Shown: positions 28,381 to 36,522, numbered from the stretch's first letter. The stretch is DNA of 64,000 nt from Butyrivibrio proteoclasticus (GCF_900115735.1 NZ_FOXO01000017.1:1-64000); one strand, 5' to 3'. The notes: generated by a model from the sequence alone, not told the origin. Made by a program: numbers and translations.

Positions 28381-29199
28381 ATGAGCGATGTATGCGTAGT
28401 AACAGGTGGTGGCAGTGGTATGGGGCTTTCAGCAGCTCTTCAGATGCCAAAGGATAAGATAATAATCGTATCAGGAAGGACTATCTCCATGCTTGAAAAG
28501 GCTGTGGAACAGCTAAAAGAAGGTGGGCATGAAGCATATGCCTGCACATGTGATACGTCAGACCGGGAAAGCGTAAAAAAGCTGGTGGAGTTTGCGGCTT
28601 CAAAAGGAACTGTCAGAAATGTTATCAATGCAGCGGGAATGTCGCCGAACATGGCAAAGCCTGAACCACTTCTCAGAGTTAATGCGCTTGGTACAGTTTA
28701 TATCAATCAGGAGTTTTCAAAAGTGATGCCAAGGGGCAGCGTTATAGTGGATATCTCTTCAAATTCTGCATATGCATTACCGAAGATCCTCCTAAATAAA
28801 AAGACCTTTGCCCTTGCTGAAACAGATGAAGCAAAATTCATAGCAAAGTGTATCAAAACAAGTAACCTTTCCAAAACGGATTATCAGAAGTCAGGCTTTG
28901 CTTATGCTCTTTCCAAGAGCTTCGTTGTCTGGTATGCACAGAAGTGTGCTTTTGAGTATGGGCAGAAAGGAATCCGTGTGTGCTCTCTAAGCCCAGGACT
29001 TATTGCGACTGACATGGGCAAACTTGAAGAAAAGGAAGGTGCCAGCATGCTTGAATATGCAGCAGAAAAAAGGATGGGCACTCCGGATGAGCTTGGATTT
29101 GCAATTGCGACTGTAGCAGATGAAAGGAACGGATATCTTGCTGGTGTAGATGTGCTTGTTGATGGAGGCAGCACAAACGGAAAGAGCTTTAGAAAATAA
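28381..29199 (+). CDS. Short-chain dehydrogenase/reductase
   Basis: A 272-residue classical SDR with the glycine motif TGGGSGMG, the structural NAA in INAAGMS, a catalytic serine region VDISSNSAY and YALSK as YxxxK (about residue 176). The ATG at 28381 lies 8 bases after AGGAGGA; an ATG at 28377 is out of frame. It closes the four-gene block. Insertions between the Ser and Tyr motifs make it slightly longer than a typical 250-residue SDR. Confidence 0.87.
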   Translation: MSDVCVVTGGGSGMGLSAALQMPKDKIIIVSGRTISMLEKAVEQLKEGGHEAYACTCDTSDRESVKKLVEFAASKGTVRNVINAAGMSPNMAKPEPLLRVNALGTVYINQEFSKVMPRGSVIVDISSNSAYALPKILLNKKTFALAETDEAKFIAKCIKTSNLSKTDYQKSGFAYALSKSFVVWYAQKCAFEYGQKGIRVCSLSPGLIATDMGKLEEKEGASMLEYAAEKRMGTPDELGFAIATVADERNGYLAGVDVLVDGGSTNGKSFRK

Positions 29200-29315
29200 T
29201 AACAAAGATAGAAAAGTGTTATCATAACGGAAAAGAATTCTCTTGAGTGAAAGAATTATTTATAGTTCTATTGGAAGATAACGCAGGATTATGCATAAAT
29301 GGAATGAACGAAATT

Positions 29316-29616
29316 CTGCCTATATCAAGGAATTTGCGAATGGTGGCAGTTGATTTATTGGGTGGTATTCTGCCTATATCAAATGGATAGGAAATAGAGG
29401 CAGTTAATTTTACAGCAGTTGTTCTGCCTATATTGTAAAAGAGCGTTAGGGAGGCAGAAAGATATGGCTTAAATTCAATGCCTATATTTATGAAAAGTAA
29501 AATATAGGCAGAACCAGACATTAAAAAGCACTGCCTCTATTTAAGGAAAATAAATATAGGCAGAACCGGACATCTAAAATACACTGCCTATATTACAAGA
29601 AATAGAATAGTAGCAG
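29316..29616. repeat. Array of six CTGCCTATAT inverted-repeat units, period 53-54 bp
   Basis: CTGCC-type motifs start at 29316, 29370, 29424, 29478, 29531 and 29584; the complementary GGCAG-type motifs end at 29349, 29403, 29457, 29511, 29563 and 29616. Each pair spans 33-34 bp with about 20 bp between pairs. The arms are nearly constant while loops and spacers vary. The best unit pairs TGCCTATATTT with AAATATAGGCA. It occupies most of a 555-bp gene-free stretch (29200-29754); nothing else was recognised there. Confidence 0.8.
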
Positions 29617-29754
29617 AACAAAAGCTACAAGAAGGTTATATACGAAAATGTACCTCTAACTCCGTCCCCAAGAGACCACTTACTTACATGAAGACAGTAT
29701 TCCCAAGCTTGATGAACATCTTGAAAAAACATGAAATCAGATGGAGATTACAAT

Positions 29755-30159
29755 ATGATGGAAAAAGTACTAGCTGCGTGCGGAAATGATTGTGCATCCT
29801 GTCCCAGATATATAGCGCATCCTTATGAAAAAACAGAGGAAGAGCTTCACCATACAGCAGAGTTATGGCTTAAGATAGGATACCGTGACCATGTTGTTAC
29901 TAATAAAGAGATATCATGCACAGGATGCAAACCTGAGAATTGGTGCAGGTATCATGTAGTAAAATGCTGTGAAGAAAGAGGCATAAAAACCTGTGCAGAT
30001 TGCTATGAATATCCCTGTGCCAATATGAAGGAATGCTTTGAAGTTACAAAGTCCTTTGAACCTATGTGCAAAAAGGTCTGCACTGATGAAGAATATATGC
30101 AGCTAAAGAGAGCCTTTTTTGAAAAAGAACAGAATCTGAAATTGACTAAAAAGTGTTGA
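29755..30159 (+). CDS. DUF3795-type cysteine-rich protein
   Basis: A 134-residue protein rich in cysteine. Clusters CGNDCASCPRY, CTGCKPENWC and CADCYEYPC match the DUF3795 zinc-binding pattern. A start at 29755 or 29758 is chosen because GGAGA lies 7 bases upstream; an ATG at 29731 has no such site. Its function is not established in the family. Confidence 0.78.
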   Translation: MMEKVLAACGNDCASCPRYIAHPYEKTEEELHHTAELWLKIGYRDHVVTNKEISCTGCKPENWCRYHVVKCCEERGIKTCADCYEYPCANMKECFEVTKSFEPMCKKVCTDEEYMQLKRAFFEKEQNLKLTKKC

Positions 30160-30226
30160 AATAGTAACATGTTGCTGATATACTGAATCTGTTGTAAAAA
30201 ATATTAAGGAAAGCGAGGTATTCGTG

Positions 30227-30292
30227 ATGAGTGTAAAGAGAATAGAAATTGTAACAGAATATAGTATGAAGACCTCGGTTTGTGATAGATAA
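30227..30292 (+). CDS. Possible 21-residue leader peptide upstream of rsgA
   Basis: ATG at 30227 with an AAGGAAAGCGAGG ribosome region gives a 21-codon frame (MSVKRIEIVTEY...) ending 15 bases before a terminator. CGAGGT just before the start can pair with ACCTCG inside the frame, so translation could affect folding. Supported only by the ribosome site and position. Confidence 0.3.
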   Translation: MSVKRIEIVTEYSMKTSVCDR

Positions 30293-30306
30293 ATAATTGA
30301 TCCTTT

Positions 30307-30339
30307 GGCCGTGGCTTATTAGTCACGGCTTCTTTTTTT
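30307..30339 (+). terminator. Rho-independent terminator upstream of rsgA
   Basis: GCCGTG (30308) pairs with CACGGC (30324), followed by TTCTTTTTTT. It ends the transcript coming from the DUF3795 side or serves as an attenuator for rsgA. Confidence 0.75.
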
Positions 30340-30415
30340 CTAAATGCCATTGTCATGGCGATGATCTCAACCTTAGTCTCCATACTGATAACAAAGAAAA
30401 AATATGGAGAAAAAA

Positions 30416-31405
30416 ATGAATAATACAGAAAACAATTTATGTAAAGGCAGAGTTTCTGCGATATACAAGAACAGTTATGTAATAAGGTTTGAAGGAAAAG
30501 ATATTTCTGCCAGACTAAAAGGAACATTTCAAGAGAAGGCACCTGAGTTTTTCCCTGTTGTGGGTGATTACGTCTCTTTTGTAAATAATCCAATTGGAGA
30601 TTCTTTGATCGTAGCGGTTGAAGATAGAACAAGCTTTTTGCAGAGGCCTGATCAGGCTAAAACAGGAGTCATGCAGTATATGGTGGCAAACGTGGATTAC
30701 ACGTTGATAGTCACCTCTCTAAATGAGGACTACAGTTACAACAGAATCGCCAGATATGTGAGCGTTGTTCTCCAGGGGAACTCTATTCCAGTGGTGGTTT
30801 TGACAAAATCAGATCTGTGCAGCAACTACGGCAGATATGTTCGTGAAGTGGAGAGCATCTCTGATAAAGTTAGAGTTCATGCTATTTCGGCTTTATATGG
30901 AATAGGAGTTGATGAATTATATGAATACATGAGGCCGGGCGTGACATTGTGCCTTATGGGATCCTCCGGAGCAGGCAAGTCGACGCTTTTAAATGCCTTT
31001 GCCGGTGAAGAAATAATGAAAACCTCGGAAGTGCGAGAATCAGACTCCACAGGAAGACATACCACAACATACAGGCAGCTGATTGAGCTTGAAAATGGCG
31101 TATCAATAATAGATACACCGGGCATGAGAGAGCTTGGAATGGCTAACACAGAGCTTGGAATAGACAATACATTTTCAGATATCCTTGCCCTAGAGCAATG
31201 CTGCAAGTTCAGTGATTGCAAGCATGATACCGAACCGGGATGCGCTGTGAAGGCAGCAATAGAAAGCGGCGAGCTTTCAGCAGAGCGATACATCCTCTAT
31301 AAGTCATTAAGCGCGGAAAATACCAATAATTACGCTAAGAAAAAAGAAATCTCAAAGTGGGCTAAGGCTGCTAAAAAGCTGAAAAGAGATAATTATAGAT
31401 TTTGA
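30416..31405 (+). CDS. rsgA: Ribosome small-subunit-dependent GTPase A
   Basis: A 329-residue circularly permuted GTPase. An N-terminal OB-fold domain precedes the G motifs in permuted order: LTKSDLC (G4), GSSGAGKSTLLNAF (G1) and DTPGMRELG (G3). The C-terminal zinc finger has cysteines in QCCKFSDCKHDTEPGC. It assists maturation of the 30S ribosomal subunit in known members. The ATG at 30416 has TGGAGA 7 bases upstream; the ATG at 30404 is an alternative. Lachnospiraceae often carry more than one RsgA-like copy, so this may not be the only one. Confidence 0.93.
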   Translation: MNNTENNLCKGRVSAIYKNSYVIRFEGKDISARLKGTFQEKAPEFFPVVGDYVSFVNNPIGDSLIVAVEDRTSFLQRPDQAKTGVMQYMVANVDYTLIVTSLNEDYSYNRIARYVSVVLQGNSIPVVVLTKSDLCSNYGRYVREVESISDKVRVHAISALYGIGVDELYEYMRPGVTLCLMGSSGAGKSTLLNAFAGEEIMKTSEVRESDSTGRHTTTYRQLIELENGVSIIDTPGMRELGMANTELGIDNTFSDILALEQCCKFSDCKHDTEPGCAVKAAIESGELSAERYILYKSLSAENTNNYAKKKEISKWAKAAKKLKRDNYRF

Positions 31406-31423
31406 AATAAGAATTAGCCATTT

Positions 31424-31455
31424 TGCATTTCACCTCTCAAAAAATGCAAGTCACC
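31424..31455 (+). promoter_or_regulatory. Direct repeat, probable LytTR binding site
   Basis: TGCATTTCACC (31424-31434) and TGCAAGTCACC (31445-31455) are direct repeats with a period of exactly 21 bp, two helical turns. LytTR regulators bind direct repeats with this spacing. The site lies about 80 bp upstream of the ABC transporter gene that begins the operon encoding a LytTR regulator. Confidence 0.6.
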
Positions 31456-31537
31456 GCCAATTTGCTTTTTTCTTGCCTCAAATAAGTTAATATCTGTTTC
31501 AGATACAGGAAAACAGGTAACAAGAAAGAGGTCAGAT

Positions 31538-32458
31538 ATGAAAAAAGCAATTGAAGTTAGTAATTTGGTCAAACAATACGGCGATGCAACAGCAGTAAAC
31601 AACATCTCTTTTGAAGTTGAGCAGGGCTCTCTTTTTGCATTCCTTGGAGAAAACGGAGCCGGCAAGTCCACAACCATAAATATGTTAAGCACGATCCTTC
31701 CTAAGACCTCAGGCCAGGCCAGGTTAATGGGGTATAAACTTGGAAAAGAAGATGATGCCATCAGAAAGTCTATTGGGATAGTTTTTCAGAATTCAGTACT
31801 GGATGGGAACCTGACAGTTAAGCAGAATCTCCTTACAAGAGGCGCATATTACGGGTATGGAAAAAAAGAGATAATGGAGAGGCTTTCGCTCTTTTGGGCC
31901 GAATTTAATCTGGAAGAAATCTGGAATGAGCGATACGAGAATCTTTCCGGAGGACAGAGAAGGCGAATAGATATTGCAAGGGCGCTCATCCATAAGCCGG
32001 ACATCCTGTTTCTGGATGAGCCAACAACCGGCCTTGATCCAATGTCCCGCAAGATGGTGTGGGACTACATCAATCACTTAAGGAAAAACGAGAACCTGAC
32101 TATATTCCTGACAACGCATTACATGGAAGAAACCGCAGAAGCTGACAACGTGGTGATTATGGATAAGGGAACCATCATTGCTGAAGGCTCACCTGCTGAA
32201 TTAAAGAGCAGATATACCGGCAAAAAACTCATTTGGTATACAGCACAGAACGATGAAAATACAAAGATAATCGAAACTTCCAGTGCTCCAAGCTTTAGCT
32301 ATGAAGCGGATCACTACAATATTCTGATGGATGAAGGAATCATGGAATTTATCTGGAAAAACAAAGATTCTGTCAGGGATTTTGAAGTAATCAAAGGAAC
32401 AATGGACGACGTTTTTTTAACACTTACAGGAAAGGAAATGGTGGAGTGCAATGGCTAA
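31538..32458 (+). CDS. ABC transporter ATP-binding protein (drug/bacteriocin exporter type)
   Basis: A 306-residue ATPase with Walker A GENGAGKST, the signature LSGGQRRR, Walker B ILFLDEPTTGLDP and a switch histidine in LTTHYME. The C-terminal 90 residues are the extension typical of exporter ATPases of the DrrA/CcmA group. Its end overlaps the permease by 8 bp. With the permease and LytTR/DUF3021 genes it forms one operon. Confidence 0.92.
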   Translation: MKKAIEVSNLVKQYGDATAVNNISFEVEQGSLFAFLGENGAGKSTTINMLSTILPKTSGQARLMGYKLGKEDDAIRKSIGIVFQNSVLDGNLTVKQNLLTRGAYYGYGKKEIMERLSLFWAEFNLEEIWNERYENLSGGQRRRIDIARALIHKPDILFLDEPTTGLDPMSRKMVWDYINHLRKNENLTIFLTTHYMEETAEADNVVIMDKGTIIAEGSPAELKSRYTGKKLIWYTAQNDENTKIIETSSAPSFSYEADHYNILMDEGIMEFIWKNKDSVRDFEVIKGTMDDVFLTLTGKEMVECNG

Positions 32459-33371
32459 AATAAGAGGTCTTTTAGGTCTTACAAAAAGAAACATACTGGT
32501 ATATATGAATAATAAGGGATCAATATTTTTCTCAATGCTAACACCGCTTATTATTCTTATTCTTTATCTATTGTTTTTAAAGAGCACCTTTTTGTCATCG
32601 CTTGAGCACGCTGCAACGGGTCTTGAGAAGCTGATATTAGCAAAGGACATGGACCAGTTTGTAAATGGCATATTACTTACAGGTATCATCAGCACTGCAC
32701 TGATCACCATTCCTTACAATGCCCTTGAAACCATAGTCAGGGACAGGGAAGACAGAGTGTATTTTGATATGATATCAACCCCTGTAAAAAGAGCTGAGAT
32801 CATCCTTTCATATTTCCTGGCAACGGTAGTTTCAGCCTTTTTTCAGACCTTAGTTGTGCTGTTTTGCGGGATTGGAGTGCTTCTTTTGAACGGAACCATG
32901 TATTTTGAAATTTCAGATATTATAGGTCTTGTTGGAGTGATTATCCTGGGCACTCTTTCATCTACAGCAATCTTTACTCTTATAATGATGTTTTTTAAGA
33001 AAATGGGCACCTGCAGTGCATTTATGGGAATCATTTCTGCAGTATCGGGCTTTATAGTTGGCGCTTACCTTCCACTATCTGAATTCAGCAAGACCATACA
33101 GAATGTATGTAGTCTTATTCCGGCTACAGGAATCACTGTACTTATCAGAAATTTCCTGACCGGTGGAGTTTTAAAGCATATGGATGAGAGCATAGGTGGA
33201 GTAGACGGCGGCGCATTTCTTCATGCCATGAGAGAGAAATTCTCTTTTTACACACAGGTTGGATCATCAACTTGGTCATTGAATCAGACCTGCATATATA
33301 TAATAATAGTTACAGTGGCGTTTATTGCAGCTACAAGGATTATCTATCCAAGAGTTTATAATAAAAGATAA
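32451..33371 (+). CDS. ABC-2 type transporter permease
   Basis: A 306-residue protein with six hydrophobic segments in the ABC-2 arrangement: one helix, a large loop, then five helices. It overlaps the ATPase gene. The substrate may be a lipid, a drug or a peptide. The LytTR/DUF3021 module downstream suggests an autoregulated exporter. Confidence 0.88.
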   Translation: MAKIRGLLGLTKRNILVYMNNKGSIFFSMLTPLIILILYLLFLKSTFLSSLEHAATGLEKLILAKDMDQFVNGILLTGIISTALITIPYNALETIVRDREDRVYFDMISTPVKRAEIILSYFLATVVSAFFQTLVVLFCGIGVLLLNGTMYFEISDIIGLVGVIILGTLSSTAIFTLIMMFFKKMGTCSAFMGIISAVSGFIVGAYLPLSEFSKTIQNVCSLIPATGITVLIRNFLTGGVLKHMDESIGGVDGGAFLHAMREKFSFYTQVGSSTWSLNQTCIYIIIVTVAFIAATRIIYPRVYNKR

Positions 33372-33383
33372 AGGGGAAAGACC

Positions 33384-33818
33384 TTGAAGGTAACGTTTAA
33401 TAAGATTCCGCAGGGTGAAAGTGAATACGCGGTTGTAAACGCATATGGGCGCACAACTGCCATAGACACTGCAATTGGGCTGCTTGAAAACGGGGAGCAG
33501 ATCATTATGGGCTATAAGGACGGCGAGAGCATTCCATGCCCGATTTCCAAGATCTATTACATAGAAACAGTAGATGATAAGTGCTTTGCCTATACTAAGG
33601 ATGACTGCATTGAGCTGCGAAGCCGTCTCTACGAGGTAGAAAAGGCTCTGGATTTCAGATTCTTTAGGTGCTCTAAATCCATGCTTTGCAATATCAGAAA
33701 GATAAAAAGTGTAAAAGCGGAGACCAATGCCAGGATGAGAGCAGTTCTTTTGAATGGAGAGGTTATTCTTATTACCAGAAGCTATGTAAAAGAGATGAAG
33801 AAGAGGTTGGGACTATGA
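33384..33818 (+). CDS. LytTR-domain DNA-binding regulator
   Basis: A 144-residue protein starting at TTG with the ribosome site AAGGGGAAAG. The N-terminal half is a short sensing segment, and the C-terminal LytTR domain (about 50-144) shows ISKIYYIETVDDK and FFRCSKSMLCNIRKIKSV. It overlaps the DUF3021 gene at ATGA. LytTR-DUF3021 pairs form a known regulatory module in which the membrane protein inhibits the regulator. The direct repeat at 31424-31455 is the likely target. Confidence 0.88.
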   Translation: MKVTFNKIPQGESEYAVVNAYGRTTAIDTAIGLLENGEQIIMGYKDGESIPCPISKIYYIETVDDKCFAYTKDDCIELRSRLYEVEKALDFRFFRCSKSMLCNIRKIKSVKAETNARMRAVLLNGEVILITRSYVKEMKKRLGL

Positions 33819-34252
33819 AAAAACTAAGAATAGTAATGGAACAAACGATGCTGGTCAGTTTCCTGGTATTGTGCGCTGTCAGCATTATCGGATTATTGGT
33901 AATGAGGAAAAATGAGTGGTCTTTTGACTGGTATACTCCGGGGTCAATTCTTGTTGCCAGCTTTTTATGCAGTCTGGTAACAGTGTTGCTTCTTTATAAT
34001 GATAAATACGATAAAGAGTTGTCTGCATTAATGCATAACCTGGTGACGCTTCTGCATTTTTTTCTGATGTACATTATCATCATTACTTTTGGGCATCTTT
34101 GTAACTGGTACAAAACTAAAAATGGCTTTGTTCAGATAACTGTAATCTTCGTGGTTGTCTATGCTGCAGCATGGGTAGGGACAGGGCTCATGTTCAGGCA
34201 TGATGAGAAGCTTATTTCAGATGCCCTTGATAGTGTGAGGGATAAGGAATAA
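33815..34252 (+). CDS. DUF3021 family membrane protein
   Basis: A 145-residue protein with four hydrophobic helices. The ATG at 33815 overlaps the LytTR stop (ATGA), and the size and helix pattern fit DUF3021. In studied LytTR systems the partner membrane protein restrains the regulator; here that role is inferred from position. Confidence 0.82.
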   Translation: MKKLRIVMEQTMLVSFLVLCAVSIIGLLVMRKNEWSFDWYTPGSILVASFLCSLVTVLLLYNDKYDKELSALMHNLVTLLHFFLMYIIIITFGHLCNWYKTKNGFVQITVIFVVVYAAAWVGTGLMFRHDEKLISDALDSVRDKE

Positions 34253-34299
34253 GCTATGCATTTCCTGATAAAGTACTTAATGAAACAAGGAGAATTCTG

Positions 34300-34590
34300 A
34301 TGACAGTATATGAGAGACTACTAAGCGCACAGGATAAGGAATACAGGGAATTTCAAACAAAGCTTGTACCTAACATATCTTCGGAGGTCATGATAGGCGT
34401 AAGAACTCCGGATATGAGAAGGATCGCCAAAGAGGTTTTCAATAGCGATGAAAGAGGTGCATCTCTTTTGAGGTGCATCTATTTTTTTGGAAAAAAGTTA
34501 AGCAAAAAAGCCTTAAACTTTTGCAACACAGGCATCAAACGATGTACTATGAAGATAAAGACGATAGAAACGAGTGGATTTAATAAATGA
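34300..34590 (+). pseudogene. Truncated AlkD-like DNA alkylation repair gene
   Basis: The first 50 residues (YERLLSAQDKEYREFQTKL, then GVRTPDMRRIAKE) match the start of the HEAT-like DNA alkylation repair family. From about base 34455 the frame runs into a terminator hairpin and continues with unrelated sequence to a stop at 34590. A full-length member has more than 200 residues. The remaining frame overlaps the acetyltransferase start at ATGA, so it may still be translated. Confidence 0.65.
34455..34488 (+). terminator. Terminator-like hairpin inside the truncated alkD frame
   Basis: AGGTGCATCTC and GAGGTGCATCT pair over 11 bp with two G-T wobbles and a TTTT loop, followed by ATTTTTTT. The arms also read as direct repeats of GAGGTGCATCT. 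Confidence 0.5.
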
Positions 34591-35039
34591 ATTTTTTGGT
34601 TAAGCACTTTAACGAACTCAGCACCACAGAGTTATACGAGATTTTAAAAACAAGATTTGAGATTTTTGTCACAGAGCAGGAATGCATCTATCAGGATCTT
34701 GATGATAAGGACCAGGACGCAATTCATGTTTTTTGCTGGAATGAAAACGGCAGAGTTGCAGGGTGTCTCAGAGTATTTTGGAAAGATCATGATGAGGCAG
34801 CAGGCGTAGCGCAGATTGGCAGAGTGGTAACGTTAGAGCACGGCAAAGGAATAGGCGGCCAGATGCTTCATGAGGGTGTCAGGATCGCAACAGAGCACTT
34901 TAAGGCAAAAAAGATCTATCTTGAAGCTCAGCAATATGCCATTGGATATTATGAAAAAGAGGGATTTGAGGTAGTATCAGAGCCCTTTATGGAGGACGGA
35001 ATTCCTCACGTGAAGATGGAGAGAATCAATGGGAAATGA
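34587..35039 (+). CDS. ElaA-like GNAT acetyltransferase
   Basis: A 150-residue GNAT protein of the ElaA group: LKTRFEIFVTEQECIYQDLDDKD at the start, IGRVVTLEHGKGIGGQML as the acetyl-CoA loop, and YYEKEGFEVVSEPFMEDGIPHVKM near the end. It overlaps the preceding frame (ATGA) and the next frame, which starts at 35029. The acceptor is unknown. Confidence 0.85.
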   Translation: MNFLVKHFNELSTTELYEILKTRFEIFVTEQECIYQDLDDKDQDAIHVFCWNENGRVAGCLRVFWKDHDEAAGVAQIGRVVTLEHGKGIGGQMLHEGVRIATEHFKAKKIYLEAQQYAIGYYEKEGFEVVSEPFMEDGIPHVKMERINGK

Positions 35040-35190
35040 AAACGGAACCTGGATCATGTATGGCGTGGAGTGGAACGCCCCCGAATGCCTGCATACAGTG
35101 CAGGATGCGATAAACTACATAAACGAGATAGGTTTTTTGCCACTTTTCAAGAATTGTATGTGCTACTTTATCCGTACAATGGAGCTGTAA
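35029..35190 (+). pseudogene. N-terminal fragment of an unidentified gene, interrupted by repeat array
   Basis: ATG at 35029 (overlapping the acetyltransferase end) opens a frame reading NGTWIMYGVEWNAPECLHTV and INEIGFLPLF, which looks like a conserved protein start. The first copy of the TTATCCGTAC motif (35168) lies inside it, and it stops at TAA 35188. The same frame is then open through the array to 35604, so a gene seems to have been split by the array. The family is not identified with confidence. Confidence 0.5.
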
Positions 35191-35477
35191 AAAGATCTAT
35201 TTCCAAGTGCTGTACGGATAGAAATGCTAATAAAGTGTCGTCTTATCCGTATAAACAGCCAGTATACACTGCTTTTCTCATATGAAATACGGATAAGATG
35301 GCGTGTGACGTGTAATCTTATCCGTATAAACGGCCAGCATACACTTCTTTTCTCATATAGAATACGGATAAGACAGCGTGCAACGTATAATCCTATCCGT
35401 ACAAGGAGAGAAAAAGGAGCCAGAGATAGCCATATTGTACGGATAAAAACAAAGAATTGCGCCGGACTTATCCGTAC
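35168..35477. repeat. Array A: TTATCCGTAC/GTACGGATAA inverted motifs, period 75 bp
   Basis: TTATCCGTAC-type motifs start at 35168, 35243, 35318, 35393 and 35468; GTACGGATAA-type motifs start at 35212, 35287, 35362 and 35437. Both series have a period of exactly 75 bp. From GTACGGATAA to the next TTATCCGTAC the gap is 21 nt each time, and the other gap is 34 nt. The inner units are similar in full, but the outer units share only the 10-bp motifs and the spacing. Two motif copies end in AT instead of AC. Confidence 0.9.
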
Positions 35478-35604
35478 ACTTGCTATGCTCGGCGTAGGAG
35501 TAGGAGCCTATAGCGACAGTGAACATGTGGCTGCGCTCAGAGAAGGCCTTGTAAAAGAGCTTGATGCCATAGCAAAGGCTGAAGGCATTGGAAGAAAAAA
35601 ATGA
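35478..35604 (+). pseudogene. C-terminal gene fragment following array A
   Basis: In the same frame as the fragment at 35029, the sequence after the last repeat reads LGVGVGAYSDSEHVAALREG and LVKELDAIAKAEGIGRKK before a TGA. It looks like the end of a folded protein. Because 75 bp equals 25 codons, the array keeps the frame open. Whether both fragments come from one gene is not shown. Confidence 0.4.
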
Positions 35605-35740
35605 TGGACTATTTGATTACCCAACCATCACCTAAAATTTTCAGGCGCTGGTACTTGCTTTTAATACTCTTTTAATAAATATGGTGTTTTTTCTAGGGTA
35701 TAATCAATATGTTGTTATTTTTTATACGAGGAGGAGAAAG

Positions 35741-36301
35741 ATGAGAAAAGTATCACTTTTATTAGTAGTATCAATTTGTGCCACATTAATAGGATGTGGA
35801 AAGACAGAAAACGCCGATGCCGGAGCTGCAACAGCAGTTTCTGTAGAAGCCATCGAAAGCGTTACAGAATCAGTGTCTGTGCCTGAAACTGATACAGCTT
35901 CAACCAGCTTTACTGAAGCATTAGCCGATGAAGGCACATATTGGATGAGCGGATATTTAAGAGCTTCAGATAAAGATAGCGCAGGAGAACCGGACGAATC
36001 CGGGGTTCTTCAGGCAATCATATATGAGGCATATATTGAAGATGATATTCTTACGGTAAAAGGCGTTACCAATTTTAGAAATGACAAAGCTCAGGATCCG
36101 GTAGGGATGAACGATGGAGATGAAGCAGCATTCATCATTACTGATCAAACAGTCTTCCAGATGGTCGGCGGTGAAGACGGCCCTGAGGACGTGACAAAAG
36201 AAGAGTTTGCACAGTACTTGAAAGACTGCGCAGATTCCGGTTTGCTTCTCGACATTCAAGTTAACGGCGCTCAAGTCGTTGTAGCCCAGATTTGTGCATA
36301 A
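35741..36301 (+). CDS. Lipoprotein of unknown function
   Basis: A 186-residue protein starting after a strong GAGGAGGAG site. The signal peptide ends in the lipobox LIGC, followed by a Ala/Thr/Glu-rich linker and an acidic domain (about 60-186) with no recognised family. A TATAAT hexamer at 35699-35704 may be its -10 box. It is monocistronic, closed by a palindromic terminator. Confidence 0.7.
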   Translation: MRKVSLLLVVSICATLIGCGKTENADAGAATAVSVEAIESVTESVSVPETDTASTSFTEALADEGTYWMSGYLRASDKDSAGEPDESGVLQAIIYEAYIEDDILTVKGVTNFRNDKAQDPVGMNDGDEAAFIITDQTVFQMVGGEDGPEDVTKEEFAQYLKDCADSGLLLDIQVNGAQVVVAQICA

Positions 36302-36333
36302 TATGAAGCTCTTTATATTTAAATAATGAATGG

Positions 36334-36359
36334 CCCGTATCATATGATACGGGTTTTTT
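36334..36359 (+). terminator. Palindromic terminator
   Basis: CCCGTATCAT and ATGATACGGG form an uninterrupted palindrome followed by TTTTTT. Confidence 0.8.
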
Positions 36360-36522
36360 ATTACGAATGCTTCCGCATTATACATGCCCAAAACAATTTC
36401 TATTGTGTTATGCTTTTCTACAGAACATGATACAGAACAATACCAGTGAGGATTTGGAAATGTTCAAGAAAATGTACAAAGTAACAGAGGTAAAAAAGGA
36501 ATACTAAAGAGGAAAAGAAAAG

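Noticed and set aside
35168-35477. Array A as a CRISPR array
   Set aside because: The constant part is only 10 bp in alternating orientations, spacers are partly repeated, and no cas gene is present in the window.
36427-36507. 26-codon frame before the TPR-like gene
   Set aside because: No clear ribosome site and no distinguishing features; probably chance.
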